Assembly (NCBI GenBank): GCA_964501945.1
Contig: CAZCTY010000018.1
Span: forward strand, 1-20,507
Length of the DNA: 20,507 bases
Direction of reading: 5' to 3'
From: 21-14-0-10-32-9 sp964501945
Lineage (GTDB): Archaea > Nanobdellota > Nanobdellia > Woesearchaeales > 21-14-0-10-32-9
Below the pieces are notes generated by a model that ran no database searches, was not told the origin of the DNA, and saw only the letters and a program-made list of their open reading frames with translations. Of the stretch, positions 1 to 6,804 are shown in pieces. Numbering within the stretch: the stretch's first letter is position 1; each line of letters opens with the position of its first letter. The translations under genes and the position numbers were made by a program.

Positions 1-395
1 TTTGGTAGTTCATAACGAACCCATTTCCTAGGTTTTTGCTTTTTAACATTAGGAATAACTAATCCTTGTCTAACGAGGAGTTTTTCTATTTGACGATGAC
101 TGATTGAAAAACCTTTGTTTTTCAACAACCTTTCAATAAGACAAGCACCATAACCAAAACGACGTCTCAAATCCAAAATAATAATTTCAGCATTAGGGTT
201 AAGCTGAGTCTCAGGACGACCAGTTTTATGGTCTTTCAGACCAGCAAGACCAAACTCTTTAAACTTATCAACAATTTAATAAACTGCCCGTCTATTTATT
301 TTCTGCGCCATAGCAATTTTAGACGCAGAAACACCTTTTCCATATTGCTTAACAATCCACACACGTTTAGCATAATTTAGTTTATACACAAACAT
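1..395 (-). pseudogene. IS481-type transposase, N-terminal part, broken by an in-frame stop
   Basis: Read on the minus strand from an ATG at 395-393, this encodes a helix-turn-helix transposase N-terminus. It begins MFVYKLNYAKRVWIVKQYG, followed by a second HTH region, a GRPETQLNP stretch and then KKQKPRKWVRYELP, where it runs off the window. HTH segments followed by a (K/R)WVRYE segment are what I recognise from the N-terminal half of IS481/rve-type DDE transposases common in archaea. A TAA stop at 278-276 interrupts the frame 39 codons in, and the frame continues open on the far side, so the copy is probably dead unless the stop is a sequencing error. The catalytic DDE domain would lie outside the window. 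Its codons end mostly in T, unlike the other minus-strand genes here, which points to recent arrival. The family call is by eye. Confidence 0.72.
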
Positions 396-413
396 CACCA
401 AACAAAAGAAAGA

Positions 414-444
414 AGTGTGTAGTTAAAACGTGATAGTACACACT
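414..444. repeat. Inverted repeat, possible end of the IS element
   Basis: AGTGTGTA (414-421) and TACACACT (437-444) are perfect inverted copies separated by 15 bp. They lie just upstream of the broken transposase start and just before the hydC promoter. They may mark the left end of the insertion sequence; IS481-family ends often begin TGT. The other end is outside the window, so this is inference. Confidence 0.4.
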
Positions 445-462
445 GTCAAATAAGTCGAAATG

Positions 463-471
463 TTTTTAAAG
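463..471 (+). promoter_or_regulatory. TATA box for the hydrogenase operon
   Basis: TTTTTAAAG is centred about 26 nt upstream of the ATG at 493. This is the usual archaeal TATA-to-start distance, so the hydC transcript is probably leaderless. The box lies only about 20 bp from the putative IS end, so the insertion may have shaped this promoter. Confidence 0.5.
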
Positions 472-492
472 TATGGTTTTTAATTGTGTTTT

Positions 493-1098
493 ATGGTTTT
501 TTTAAGAAAAATTTCTATTCACGATCAAGATTATTATTACTTGTTAGATTATAAATCTAATCCTTTTAGGAAATTTAAAAAATATATTGGTACTAAAAAG
601 CCAAGTAATTCTTCTCTAAAAAAAATTGAAAGTGCTTTTTTAACAGAAATAAGTGAGAATCCTGATACTCAAGAAATTCATGAAAAAAATATTATTGCGC
701 TTTTGCAAAAAATTCAGGAAAAAAATGGTTTTGTAAGTGAAGAAGCGATAATTAAATTATCTAAAGAAATGGCTATTCCTGCGGCTAATCTTTATAGTGT
801 TTTAACTTTTTACTCGCAATTTAAATTAAAGCCTCCTGGGAAAAATCATATATGTGTTTGTCGTGGCACTGCGTGTCATGTGAAGAAATCTGATGAAATT
901 TTAAAATTCTTAGAGGAGCATCTTAAAATAAAAAGTGGTAATACTACAAAGGATGGTTTTTTTTCTCTTGAAGGTGTTAATTGTATTGGTGCTTGCGCGA
1001 AAGCGCCTGCGATGATGATTAATAAAAAAGTTTATGGCGAGCTTGATAAGGATAAGACTAAAAAAATTATTAATAAAATAAAAGAGGGTTCTAATTGA
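493..1098 (+). CDS. hydC: [FeFe]-hydrogenase subunit HydC (NuoE-like [2Fe-2S] protein) with an unusual N-terminal extension
   Basis: This is the thioredoxin-like [2Fe-2S] subunit of a trimeric [FeFe]-hydrogenase, homologous to NuoE. It passes electrons within the soluble HydABC complex. Residues about 60-201 are the NuoE part: a helical region (KNGFVSEEAIIKLSKEM) and cluster ligands C123 and C128 (CRGTAC) and C164 and C168 (CIGAC). Residues 1-55 are extra. The pattern YYYL...KKYIG...PS...L resembles the short N-terminal domain I know from archaeal Fic-type proteins and some transposases, and is not usual in NuoE. I chose ATG 493 because a TATA box sits about 26 nt upstream; a TTG at 484 would add three residues. 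The stop overlaps the TTG start of hydB, which suggests coupled translation. Confidence 0.88.
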   Translation: MVFLRKISIHDQDYYYLLDYKSNPFRKFKKYIGTKKPSNSSLKKIESAFLTEISENPDTQEIHEKNIIALLQKIQEKNGFVSEEAIIKLSKEMAIPAANLYSVLTFYSQFKLKPPGKNHICVCRGTACHVKKSDEILKFLEEHLKIKSGNTTKDGFFSLEGVNCIGACAKAPAMMINKKVYGELDKDKTKKIINKIKEGSN

Positions 1099-2891
1099 TT
1101 CATCCAAAAGAAAATATTAGTAAATTGGCAGGGCTTGGTTCTAGTGAATTAGCTGTAAATAGAATAACTGTCGGCCTTGCTACTTGTGGTATTTCTGCGG
1201 GGGCTCTTCCCGTGTATGAGGCATTAAAAAATGCTGGGCTCTCAATTGATGTTGATAAAACTGGTTGTGTTGGTATGTGTTATGCTGAGCCTATTGTAAC
1301 AGTCATTAATAAAGGTGTTAAGCGTATTTATGGTAATGTGACTGAGGATAATGTTTCTTCGCTAATTGATGCAATTAAAAAAGAAGAAGTTTTATCAGAT
1401 TTATTTTTAGCAAATGATATATCTGAGCTTGAATTTTATAAAAAGCAAAAAAGACTTGTTATGGATAATTGTGGTGTTATAAATCCTTATAAATTAGAGC
1501 ATTACTTGGCAAAAGGTGGGTATATGGGCTTAGTTAATGCAACCAATAAAAAGCCTGAGCTAGTTGTTGAGGATATTAAAAATTCTGGTCTTCGTGGTAG
1601 GGGTGGTGCTGGTTTTCCTACTGGTTTGAAGTGGTCGTTTCTTTTAGGTAAAGAGGGCTTGAAATATTTGATTTGTAATGGTGATGAAGGGGATCCTGGG
1701 GCTTTTATGAATAGGACTTTAATGGAAAGCGATCCTTTTAAAATAATTGAAGGTATGACCATTGGTGCGTATGCTACAGGTTGCACTCAAGGAATTATTT
1801 ATACCCGTGCTGAGTATCCTTTAGCAATTAAAATTCTTCAAAATGCTATTGATTTGGCATACAAGCATAACTTACTTGGTGAAGATATTTTAGGAATTAA
1901 AGATTTTAATTTTGATTTAAAAATTCAAGAAGGTGCTGGTGCTTTTGTTTGCGGAGAGGAATCTGCTCTTATTAATTCATTAGAAGGTAGGCGTGGTCAG
2001 CCTAATCCGAGGCCTCCATTTCCAGCTCAAAGAGGCCTTCGTGGTAGGCCTACGCTTGTAAATAATGTTGGTACGTGGGGGCATGTTACAAATATTATGA
2101 GCACATCTCCTTTAGAGTATAGAAAAATTGGTACTAAAAAAACTCCTGGCACTAAAATTATTTGTTTAACTGGTAAAATTAATAGGACTGGTGTCGTTGA
2201 GGTTCCGTTCGGTATTAAGCTCAAAGACTTAGTTTATAGTATTGGTGGGGGTATGCTTGATGATGCTGGTTTTAAAGCATTATTATCTGGTGGTCCTGCT
2301 GGTGGTTTCTTGCCTAAAGATAAGCTCGGTGTGAGTCTTGATTATGAATCGTTGCATGAGCTTGGCACGATTATTGGTAGTGGTGGTTTTATTGTTGCAA
2401 GTGATAAATCTTGTATTATTAATATAGCGAAATTTTTCATTAATTTCACTCAAGAGGAGAGTTGTGGTAAGTGCACGCCTTGTCGGGAGGGTTCAAAGCG
2501 CTTATTAGAATTGCTCACTAAGGTTACGCGGGGTGTTGCGAGTCCTGATGATTTAGTAAAAATTGAGGAGTTATCTTTATTTATTTCTGATTCTGCTCTC
2601 TGTGGTCTTGGTCAAAATGCGTCTAATCCTATTATATCTAGTATTAATAGTTTTAGGGAAGAGTATGATTTGCATATTAAAGATAAAAAATGCCCTGCGC
2701 TTGTCTGTGAGAATTTATTAACTTATGAAATTAACAAAAAGTGTGTTGGTTGTGGTAATTGTAAGAGGCACTGCCCTGTTAATGCAATTTCAGGGGAGCT
2801 TAAAGGGCTTCATGTTATTGATCAAAAAACTTGTATTAAGTGTGGTGCGTGTTATGATGCTTGCGCGTTTGAGGCGATTGATAGAAAATGA
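1095..2891 (+). CDS. hydB: [FeFe]-hydrogenase subunit HydB (NuoF-like flavoprotein, NAD(P)H-binding)
   Basis: This is the 598-residue flavin subunit that exchanges electrons with NAD(P)H and, in bifurcating HydABC enzymes, is thought to be where bifurcation occurs. Residues about 22-100 form a thioredoxin-like [2Fe-2S] domain (C31 in ATCGISAGA, C58 and C62 in GCVGMC). Residues 167-180 (RGRGGAGFPTGLKW) and 195-207 (NGDEGDPGAFMNR) are the FMN/NADH site typical of NuoF. CGEES is at 286-290, an SLBB region follows at about 350-400, and a [4Fe-4S] site uses C457, C460, C463 and C503. The C-terminus adds a 2x[4Fe-4S] ferredoxin (C550, C553, C556, C560; C580, C583, C586, C590), an arrangement diagnostic of HydB rather than complex I NuoF. 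The start is TTG overlapping the hydC stop. The last codons overlap the hydA ATG (ATGA). Confidence 0.93.
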   Translation: MIHPKENISKLAGLGSSELAVNRITVGLATCGISAGALPVYEALKNAGLSIDVDKTGCVGMCYAEPIVTVINKGVKRIYGNVTEDNVSSLIDAIKKEEVLSDLFLANDISELEFYKKQKRLVMDNCGVINPYKLEHYLAKGGYMGLVNATNKKPELVVEDIKNSGLRGRGGAGFPTGLKWSFLLGKEGLKYLICNGDEGDPGAFMNRTLMESDPFKIIEGMTIGAYATGCTQGIIYTRAEYPLAIKILQNAIDLAYKHNLLGEDILGIKDFNFDLKIQEGAGAFVCGEESALINSLEGRRGQPNPRPPFPAQRGLRGRPTLVNNVGTWGHVTNIMSTSPLEYRKIGTKKTPGTKIICLTGKINRTGVVEVPFGIKLKDLVYSIGGGMLDDAGFKALLSGGPAGGFLPKDKLGVSLDYESLHELGTIIGSGGFIVASDKSCIINIAKFFINFTQEESCGKCTPCREGSKRLLELLTKVTRGVASPDDLVKIEELSLFISDSALCGLGQNASNPIISSINSFREEYDLHIKDKKCPALVCENLLTYEINKKCVGCGNCKRHCPVNAISGELKGLHVIDQKTCIKCGACYDACAFEAIDRK

Positions 2892-4597
2892 AAAAAATAA
2901 AAATTAATGTTAATGGTGAGGAGGTTGTTGCCTTTGAGGGGGAAAGATTAATTGATGCTTTAAGTAGATTAGGTATTAAAGTTCCTACGTTATGTTCTCA
3001 TAAGCATCTCTCTCCTAGTGGTTCTTGTAGGCTTTGTGTTGTTGAAATTGAAAAAGCTCCAAGGCTTATGGCGTCTTGTACTACGCCTGTTTATAAGGGT
3101 ATGGTTGTTCGAACTCATAGTTCCCGTGTTATTAAATCTAGGCGTGTTAATATTGAGTTGCTTTTAGCCAATCATAATAAAGATTGTACGAGTTGCGCTC
3201 AAAATCTTAATTGTCGGCTTCAAAAATATAGCGAAGAGTTAATGATTGATGAGGTTCGATTTGACGGGGAGAAAAGAAAGTCTCAGCCTGATAATTCTAG
3301 TATTTCAATTAAGCGTGATAATTCTAAGTGTATTCTCTGCTCTAAGTGTTTTAGGGTTTGCAATGACATTCAATCTGTTTATGCTATAAATCAATTAAAT
3401 CGTGGTTTTTATAGTAAGGTTGCGCCTCCTTTTAATCTTAATATGAAGGATAGTAATTGTGTTAATTGTGGGCAGTGTGTTATTGCATGTCCTACGGGTG
3501 CGTTATCTGAGCAAAACAACGTTAGAAAAGTTGCAGACGCACTCTCATCTGGTAAGTATTTAATTGCACAAACAGCGCCTTCAATAAGGGCTACGCTTGG
3601 TGAATTGTTTAACATACAGCCTGGTACGCCTGTAACAGGTAAAATGGTTAGTGCTCTGCGAGAGCTTGGCTTTAAGAAGGTTTTTGATACTGATTTTGCT
3701 GCTGATATAACTATAGTTGAGGAGGCAACAGAGTTTATTAAGCGTTTTAAAAACAAGAAAGATTTACCTATGATTACGACGTGTTGTCCTGCGTGGATTA
3801 AATTCGCAGAGCAATATTTTTTTGAGCAGTTAAATCATATGTCTTCTTGTCGTAGTCCTCAAGCTATGATGGCATCTTTAATTAAAACTTATTTTGCTAA
3901 AAAAAATAATTTGAAAGCGGAGGATATAATATTAGTTGATATTATGCCTTGTACTGCTAAAAAATATGAAATTAATAGGCCTGAGTTTAGTGGTGAGGCT
4001 GATTTTGTTTTAACAACTGTTGAGCTCTCAAAGTTAATAAAGCAGCATAATATTAATTTTGCTAAGTTAAATGATTCTGATTTTGATAATCCTTTCGGGG
4101 AGAGTTCTGGCGCGGGAGCTATATTTGGTAGGAGTGGTGGCGTGATGGAAGCTGCGCTTCGCTCAGCTGCTGATATAATTTCGGGTGAGGACTTAAAAGA
4201 TTTTAATTATAAAAAGGTTCGCGGTTTGAGCACTGTAAAAGAAGCCGAGATTAATATTGCAGGTCAAGAAATTAAAGTTTGTGTTGTTCACACTTTAGGT
4301 GAGGCTCGCAAGATAATGGATCAGATTCGTGAAGGTTCATCTCCTTATGATTTTATTGAAATAATGGCTTGTTATGGTGGTTGCATTGGTGGTGGTGGTC
4401 AGCCTCGCTATGAGGATGATAGTCTTTTAATTTCTCGTGCGAAGGCAATAGCATGTGAAGATGATTCTAAAAATATTAAAAAATCTCATCTAAATCCTTC
4501 TGTGATAAAGTTATATAAGGAGTATTTAGGTGATTTTGGGGGTAAAAAAGCTCACAAGCTTCTTCATACGGTATATGATGAAAAAGAGGCTATTTAA
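2888..4597 (+). CDS. hydA: [FeFe]-hydrogenase catalytic subunit HydA
   Basis: This 569-residue protein makes or oxidises H2 at the H-cluster. In order it has a plant-type [2Fe-2S] domain (C36, C47, C50, C64), a His-Cys3 [4Fe-4S] site (H96, C100, C103, C109), a two-cluster ferredoxin domain (C148, C151, C154, C158; C191, C194, C197, C201), then the H domain. H-cluster signatures are TTCCPAW (C299, C300), MPCTAKKYE (C355) and MACYGGCIGGGGQP (C495, C499). Proton-path residues known from clostridial CpI are all present at matching positions: E279, E282, R286, C299 and S319. The C-terminal small-subunit region is present (KLYKEYLGDFGG). The architecture is group A. The start overlaps the hydB stop. 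No HydE, HydF or HydG maturase lies in the window. The signatures differ slightly from consensus: TTCCP for TSCCP, and Tyr for Pro in MACPGGC. Confidence 0.96.
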   Translation: MKKIKINVNGEEVVAFEGERLIDALSRLGIKVPTLCSHKHLSPSGSCRLCVVEIEKAPRLMASCTTPVYKGMVVRTHSSRVIKSRRVNIELLLANHNKDCTSCAQNLNCRLQKYSEELMIDEVRFDGEKRKSQPDNSSISIKRDNSKCILCSKCFRVCNDIQSVYAINQLNRGFYSKVAPPFNLNMKDSNCVNCGQCVIACPTGALSEQNNVRKVADALSSGKYLIAQTAPSIRATLGELFNIQPGTPVTGKMVSALRELGFKKVFDTDFAADITIVEEATEFIKRFKNKKDLPMITTCCPAWIKFAEQYFFEQLNHMSSCRSPQAMMASLIKTYFAKKNNLKAEDIILVDIMPCTAKKYEINRPEFSGEADFVLTTVELSKLIKQHNINFAKLNDSDFDNPFGESSGAGAIFGRSGGVMEAALRSAADIISGEDLKDFNYKKVRGLSTVKEAEINIAGQEIKVCVVHTLGEARKIMDQIREGSSPYDFIEIMACYGGCIGGGGQPRYEDDSLLISRAKAIACEDDSKNIKKSHLNPSVIKLYKEYLGDFGGKKAHKLLHTVYDEKEAI

Positions 4598-4686
4598 GTT
4601 TGCTTTTTCTCCTCTCTTTATCTTTGCTTTATTATTGATAAAAATTGGTTATAATAGTACTTTTTTACTTATTTCACTTAGAAAAG

Positions 4687-4695
4687 TTTATAAAT
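4687..4695 (+). promoter_or_regulatory. TATA box for tRNA-Pro
   Basis: TTTATAAAT, preceded by a purine-rich BRE-like GAAAAG at 4681-4686, is centred about 29 nt upstream of the first tRNA base. It likely drives the tRNA and perhaps the ribosomal protein operon behind it. Confidence 0.6.
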
Positions 4696-4719
4696 CGCTC
4701 TTGAATACTCAAATCACGA

Positions 4720-4823
4720 GGGGCCGTGGGGTAGCTTGGCTAACCTTTTAGGTTTGGGACCTGAAGCCCCCGGTTCAAAGGCAAATAACCGTGGGTTTTT
4801 GTTTGAAAGTCCGGGCGGCCCCA
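4720..4823 (+). tRNA. tRNA-Pro (anticodon TGG) with a T-loop intron
   Basis: The acceptor arms GGGGCCG (4720-4726) and CGGCCCC (4816-4822) pair perfectly, with discriminator A at 4823 and no encoded CCA. The anticodon stem is TTAGG (4748-4752) with CCTGA (4760-4764), closing the loop TTTGGGA, so the anticodon is TGG at 4755-4757 (proline). The T-stem is CCCGG (4769-4773) with CCGGG (4811-4815). Between its arms are 37 nt instead of 7. Removing 30 nt restores a standard TTCAAAT (or TTCAAGT) T-loop and a 74-nt mature tRNA. The sequence otherwise resembles typical archaeal tRNA-Pro. Confidence 0.93.
4780..4809 (+). other. Intron in tRNA-Pro at position 59/60
   Basis: This 30-nt insert interrupts the T-loop after TTCAAA. 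It folds on itself: CAAA-T-AACC (4782-4790) pairs with GGTTTTTG around a GTG loop with one bulged T. Flanking exon bases TTCA pair with TGAA (4804-4807). That leaves 5' and 3' bulges (AAG and AGT), a relaxed bulge-helix-bulge as recognised by the archaeal tRNA splicing endonuclease. The exact cut sites are inferred; cuts at equivalent phases still give a 7-nt T-loop. Confidence 0.8.
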
Positions 4824-4851
4824 TCTTTCATTGATATTTAACGAGGATAAA

Positions 4852-5088
4852 ATGGCAAAAAAAACTAGTCTAACAACAAAAAGATTTGGATCAAGATACG
4901 GTAGAACTGTCAAAGGGAAAGTTGCTAAAGTTGAAAATTTATCTAAAAAAACTTATAAGTGCCCTTATTGTAGTGCTGTTAGAGTAAAAAAGAAAGCAGC
5001 TGGGATTTGGGAGTGTAGGAAATGCGATAAAATTTTTGCTAGCAAAGCTTATACTATTGATAAGTCTACTTTTGCTGCTAAGGCTTGA
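4852..5088 (+). CDS. rpl37ae: Large ribosomal subunit protein eL43 (L37Ae)
   Basis: This is a zinc-ribbon ribosomal protein of the archaeal/eukaryotic 50S/60S subunit, 78 residues. It begins MAKKTSLTTKRFGSRYG, a typical L37Ae N-terminus, and carries a zinc ribbon CPYC...CRKC. The start is ATG 4852, with GAGG at 4843-4846 as a ribosome binding site; an in-frame TTG at 4831 would add seven residues and is unlikely. It sits 28 bp after the tRNA and leads a compact operon with rpoP, pcc1, pfdB and a UPF0147 gene. This order is widely seen in archaea. Confidence 0.96.
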   Translation: MAKKTSLTTKRFGSRYGRTVKGKVAKVENLSKKTYKCPYCSAVRVKKKAAGIWECRKCDKIFASKAYTIDKSTFAAKA

Positions 5089-5102
5089 GGGGTTTTAATA
5101 AA

Positions 5103-5240
5103 ATGTCGGAGTATATTTGTTTTAGTTGTAGTAGGACGCTTAATAATGAGCAACTTAGGCGTAGGATTAGATGCCCTTATTGCGGGTCTAAGATTATGTT
5201 TAAAAAGAGGTCTATTTCAACCACGGTAGATGCTGTTTGA
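5103..5240 (+). CDS. rpoP: DNA-directed RNA polymerase subunit P (Rpb12)
   Basis: This 45-residue protein begins MSEYICFSCSRTLNNEQL and carries the zinc-binding pairs CFSC and CPYCG of archaeal RpoP, homologous to eukaryotic Rpb12. It stabilises the Rpo3-Rpo10 assembly platform in RNA polymerase. It is short, as is normal for the family. It follows rpl37ae by 14 bp and precedes pcc1 by 2 bp, its usual archaeal neighbour. Confidence 0.92.
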   Translation: MSEYICFSCSRTLNNEQLRRRIRCPYCGSKIMFKKRSISTTVDAV

Positions 5241-5242
5241 AG

Positions 5243-5479
5243 ATGCTTAAAGCAACTATAAATGTTGATTATGATTGTGAGGTTTTGGAGCGTCTTTTTT
5301 CCTTTGAGGATAAAGAGTTTCAAAATGGTAGGGCTAGTTACTCTACTATTTTAAATGAGGATTCTTTGGACTTCGTTGTTGAGGCGAAAGATCCTTCTGC
5401 TCTGAGAAGTGTTTTAAACACTATAACTAAGCTTTTAAGTGTTCATGAAAAAACTGTGAATTCGTTGGAAAAATGGTAG
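5243..5479 (+). CDS. pcc1: KEOPS complex subunit Pcc1
   Basis: This 78-residue protein is the small dimerising subunit of KEOPS, which makes the t6A37 modification of ANN-decoding tRNAs together with Kae1, Bud32 and Cgi121. The sequence runs MLKATINVDYDCEVLERLF, then NGRASYSTILNEDSLDFVVEAKDPSALRSVLNTI across positions about 28-64, split here by the usual short loops. This beta-strand/helix pattern with D-x-SALR-x-x-LNTI is characteristic of Pcc1/CTAG proteins. The start is ATG 5243, two bases after the rpoP stop; a TTG at 5237 is possible. Its last codon overlaps the prefoldin ATG. Confidence 0.85.
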   Translation: MLKATINVDYDCEVLERLFSFEDKEFQNGRASYSTILNEDSLDFVVEAKDPSALRSVLNTITKLLSVHEKTVNSLEKW

Positions 5480-5808
5480 ATATTCAAGAAAAAATTAATA
5501 ATTTATCTGTAATGGAGCAAGGCCTTCAGCAAATTTTAAATCAGAAAAAAAATTTTCAAAGTCAATTATTAGAGGTTGAATCTGCGCTAAAGGAGATTAA
5601 CTCTGATGAGTGTTATAAAATAATTGGGAATTTTATGTTTAAAAAAGATTCTCAGGAGATAAAAAAAGATTTAGAGGAGAAGCGGGATTTGTTGAATGTT
5701 CGCATTAAATCTTTTGAAAAGCAAGAAGAGGAGTCTGAGAAAAATTTTAAATCATTGCAAGATGAGGTTTTAAAAGAACTTTCTAAAAATAAAAAGGAAG
5801 GTGAATGA
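5473..5808 (+). CDS. pfdB: Prefoldin subunit beta
   Basis: This is the beta subunit of the archaeal prefoldin hexamer, a jellyfish-shaped co-chaperone that delivers unfolded proteins to the thermosome. At 111 residues it is a normal family length. Two long coiled-coil helices (about 1-45 and 65-108) flank a hairpin with the family signature CYKIIGNFMFKKD (about 47-59), followed by a KKDLEEKRDLLNVRI helix. The start overlaps the last codon and stop of pcc1, so the two are translationally coupled. Confidence 0.92.
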   Translation: MVDIQEKINNLSVMEQGLQQILNQKKNFQSQLLEVESALKEINSDECYKIIGNFMFKKDSQEIKKDLEEKRDLLNVRIKSFEKQEEESEKNFKSLQDEVLKELSKNKKEGE

Positions 5809-6059
5809 ATATGGATGAATTAACTCAGGTCATTGAAATGTTGGAGGAATTGCAGGAAGATTCTTCTGTTTCGAAAAATGTTAAAGTAAAAATTGAGGCT
5901 ATGAAACAGGAGCTTGTTAATGCAAATAAAGATAATTTGTCTTTGGTTGTAAATAAGATATTATCTGATTTAGAAGAGCTCTCGGGGGATGTTAATCTTC
6001 CTATGTTTGTTAGAACTCAGATTTGGAGTATAACTAGTTTGTTAGAGACTGTTTGTTAA
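5805..6059 (+). CDS. UPF0147 family protein
   Basis: This small helical protein of 84 residues matches the archaeal UPF0147 family: VIEMLEELQEDSSVSKNVK near the start, and a C-terminal segment (about 65-82) reading NLPMFVRTQIWSITSLLE. The function is unknown. Its ATG overlaps the pfdB stop (ATGA). An alternative in-frame ATG at 5811 would remove two residues. It commonly follows prefoldin beta in archaeal genomes, which suggests a role tied to translation or folding. It is the last gene of the operon and meets the minus-strand gene tail to tail, overlapping by 4 bp. Confidence 0.85.
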   Translation: MNMDELTQVIEMLEELQEDSSVSKNVKVKIEAMKQELVNANKDNLSLVVNKILSDLEELSGDVNLPMFVRTQIWSITSLLETVC

Positions 6060-6598
6060 TATTTTTTATATTTTTTGAACAGTTTATTTGGTACTACGAA
6101 TAATTCGTTTTTCTCTCCTTTAATTTTTGTATTTAATATTCCTATTTTAATTATTTCTCCTCTAACTCCGTTTAGTTCTACTCTATTTCCTATTTTAAGT
6201 TTTTTTCGTATCTTTGTCCCTGTTACGATGTTTGGTATAGAAAATATTATGCCTAATAAAACTGTTCCTAGTACTAGTATTAATATGAAGTATGATATTA
6301 TTAGGAAGGTAATTCCTAGTATGTTTAAGGTTATTAATGCAAATATAACTGTTGCTATGTATATTAATAATGAAATTGTTGAGCTTATCGTTTTGCTTGC
6401 GTGAAACTTTGAATTTGATATTTTATTGAGTCCTTTATCAAATTCTACTCCGTTTAATAGTTTAAATATAGCTATTCCGAGTAATTTTCCAATTGTAAAG
6501 CCTATTAGTAATATTATTAATGCATTTGTTATGTTGATTAAAATTTCATTTGTGACTAGTGGATTTACATTTTCCATTGTCTCTGTTACATTATCCAT
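6056..6598 (-). CDS. Small MscS-like membrane protein
   Basis: At 180 residues this is a minimal mechanosensitive-channel-like protein. Three hydrophobic segments are visible at about 20-48, 70-94 and 98-124. A short MscS-type beta domain follows: IVTGTKIRKKLKIGNRVELN, then GVRGEIIKIGILNTKI and ending FVVPNKLFKKYKKY. Gating of ions on membrane tension is the family role. The large C-terminal domain of MscS is missing, and a conserved-TM-helix protein without channel activity is an alternative. I see no strong ribosome binding site; a second ATG at residue 8 is possible. Codons are A/C-ending (ATA, ACA, GGC), matching other minus-strand genes. Confidence 0.7.
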   Translation of the reverse strand: MDNVTETMENVNPLVTNEILINITNALIILLIGFTIGKLLGIAIFKLLNGVEFDKGLNKISNSKFHASKTISSTISLLIYIATVIFALITLNILGITFLIISYFILILVLGTVLLGIIFSIPNIVTGTKIRKKLKIGNRVELNGVRGEIIKIGILNTKIKGEKNELFVVPNKLFKKYKKY

Positions 6599-6640
6599 AG
6601 TTCTTAGTAATGTTTGTTGTATTTTAATAATTTTTGTATT

Positions 6641-6670
6641 GCTTCTTTTAAAAAACTTTAAAAAAGAAGC
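6641..6670. repeat. Inverted repeat upstream of the MscS-like gene
   Basis: GCTTCTTTT (6641-6649) and AAAAGAAGC (6662-6670) form a perfect 9-bp stem with a 12-nt A/T loop. It lies 43 bp upstream of the minus-strand MscS-like start. It could be an operator or an RNA hairpin; the T/A runs also give TATA-like sequence. Role unknown. Confidence 0.4.
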
Positions 6671-6742
6671 TTTATTACTCTATCATAAGAGAAAAGAAGG
6701 CGGTGTCCTCAAATTAGAAATATTTGTTGTTTAGGGATTGGT

Positions 6743-6764
6743 TAATTTCAGATGATTGAAATTA
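6743..6764. repeat. Inverted repeat before the DHH gene promoter
   Basis: TAATTTCA (6743-6750) and TGAAATTA (6757-6764) are perfect inverted copies 6 bp apart. The second arm runs into the candidate TATA box ATTAAAAAT (6761-6769) of the following gene. This is a plausible operator. Confidence 0.4.
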
Positions 6765-6804
6765 AAAATTTTTTTGAGTTAATTCTTTTCTAGAGGTATT
6801 TAAA

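Noticed and set aside
1095..2891. HydB as the NuoF subunit of respiratory complex I
   Set aside because: The C-terminal 2x[4Fe-4S] ferredoxin, the N-terminal thioredoxin-like domain and the adjacent HydA show a hydrogenase flavin subunit; no membrane Nuo genes are present.
4720..4823. tRNA-Pro as an integration site for a mobile element
   Set aside because: I found no second copy of the tRNA 3' end in the window and no integrase nearby.
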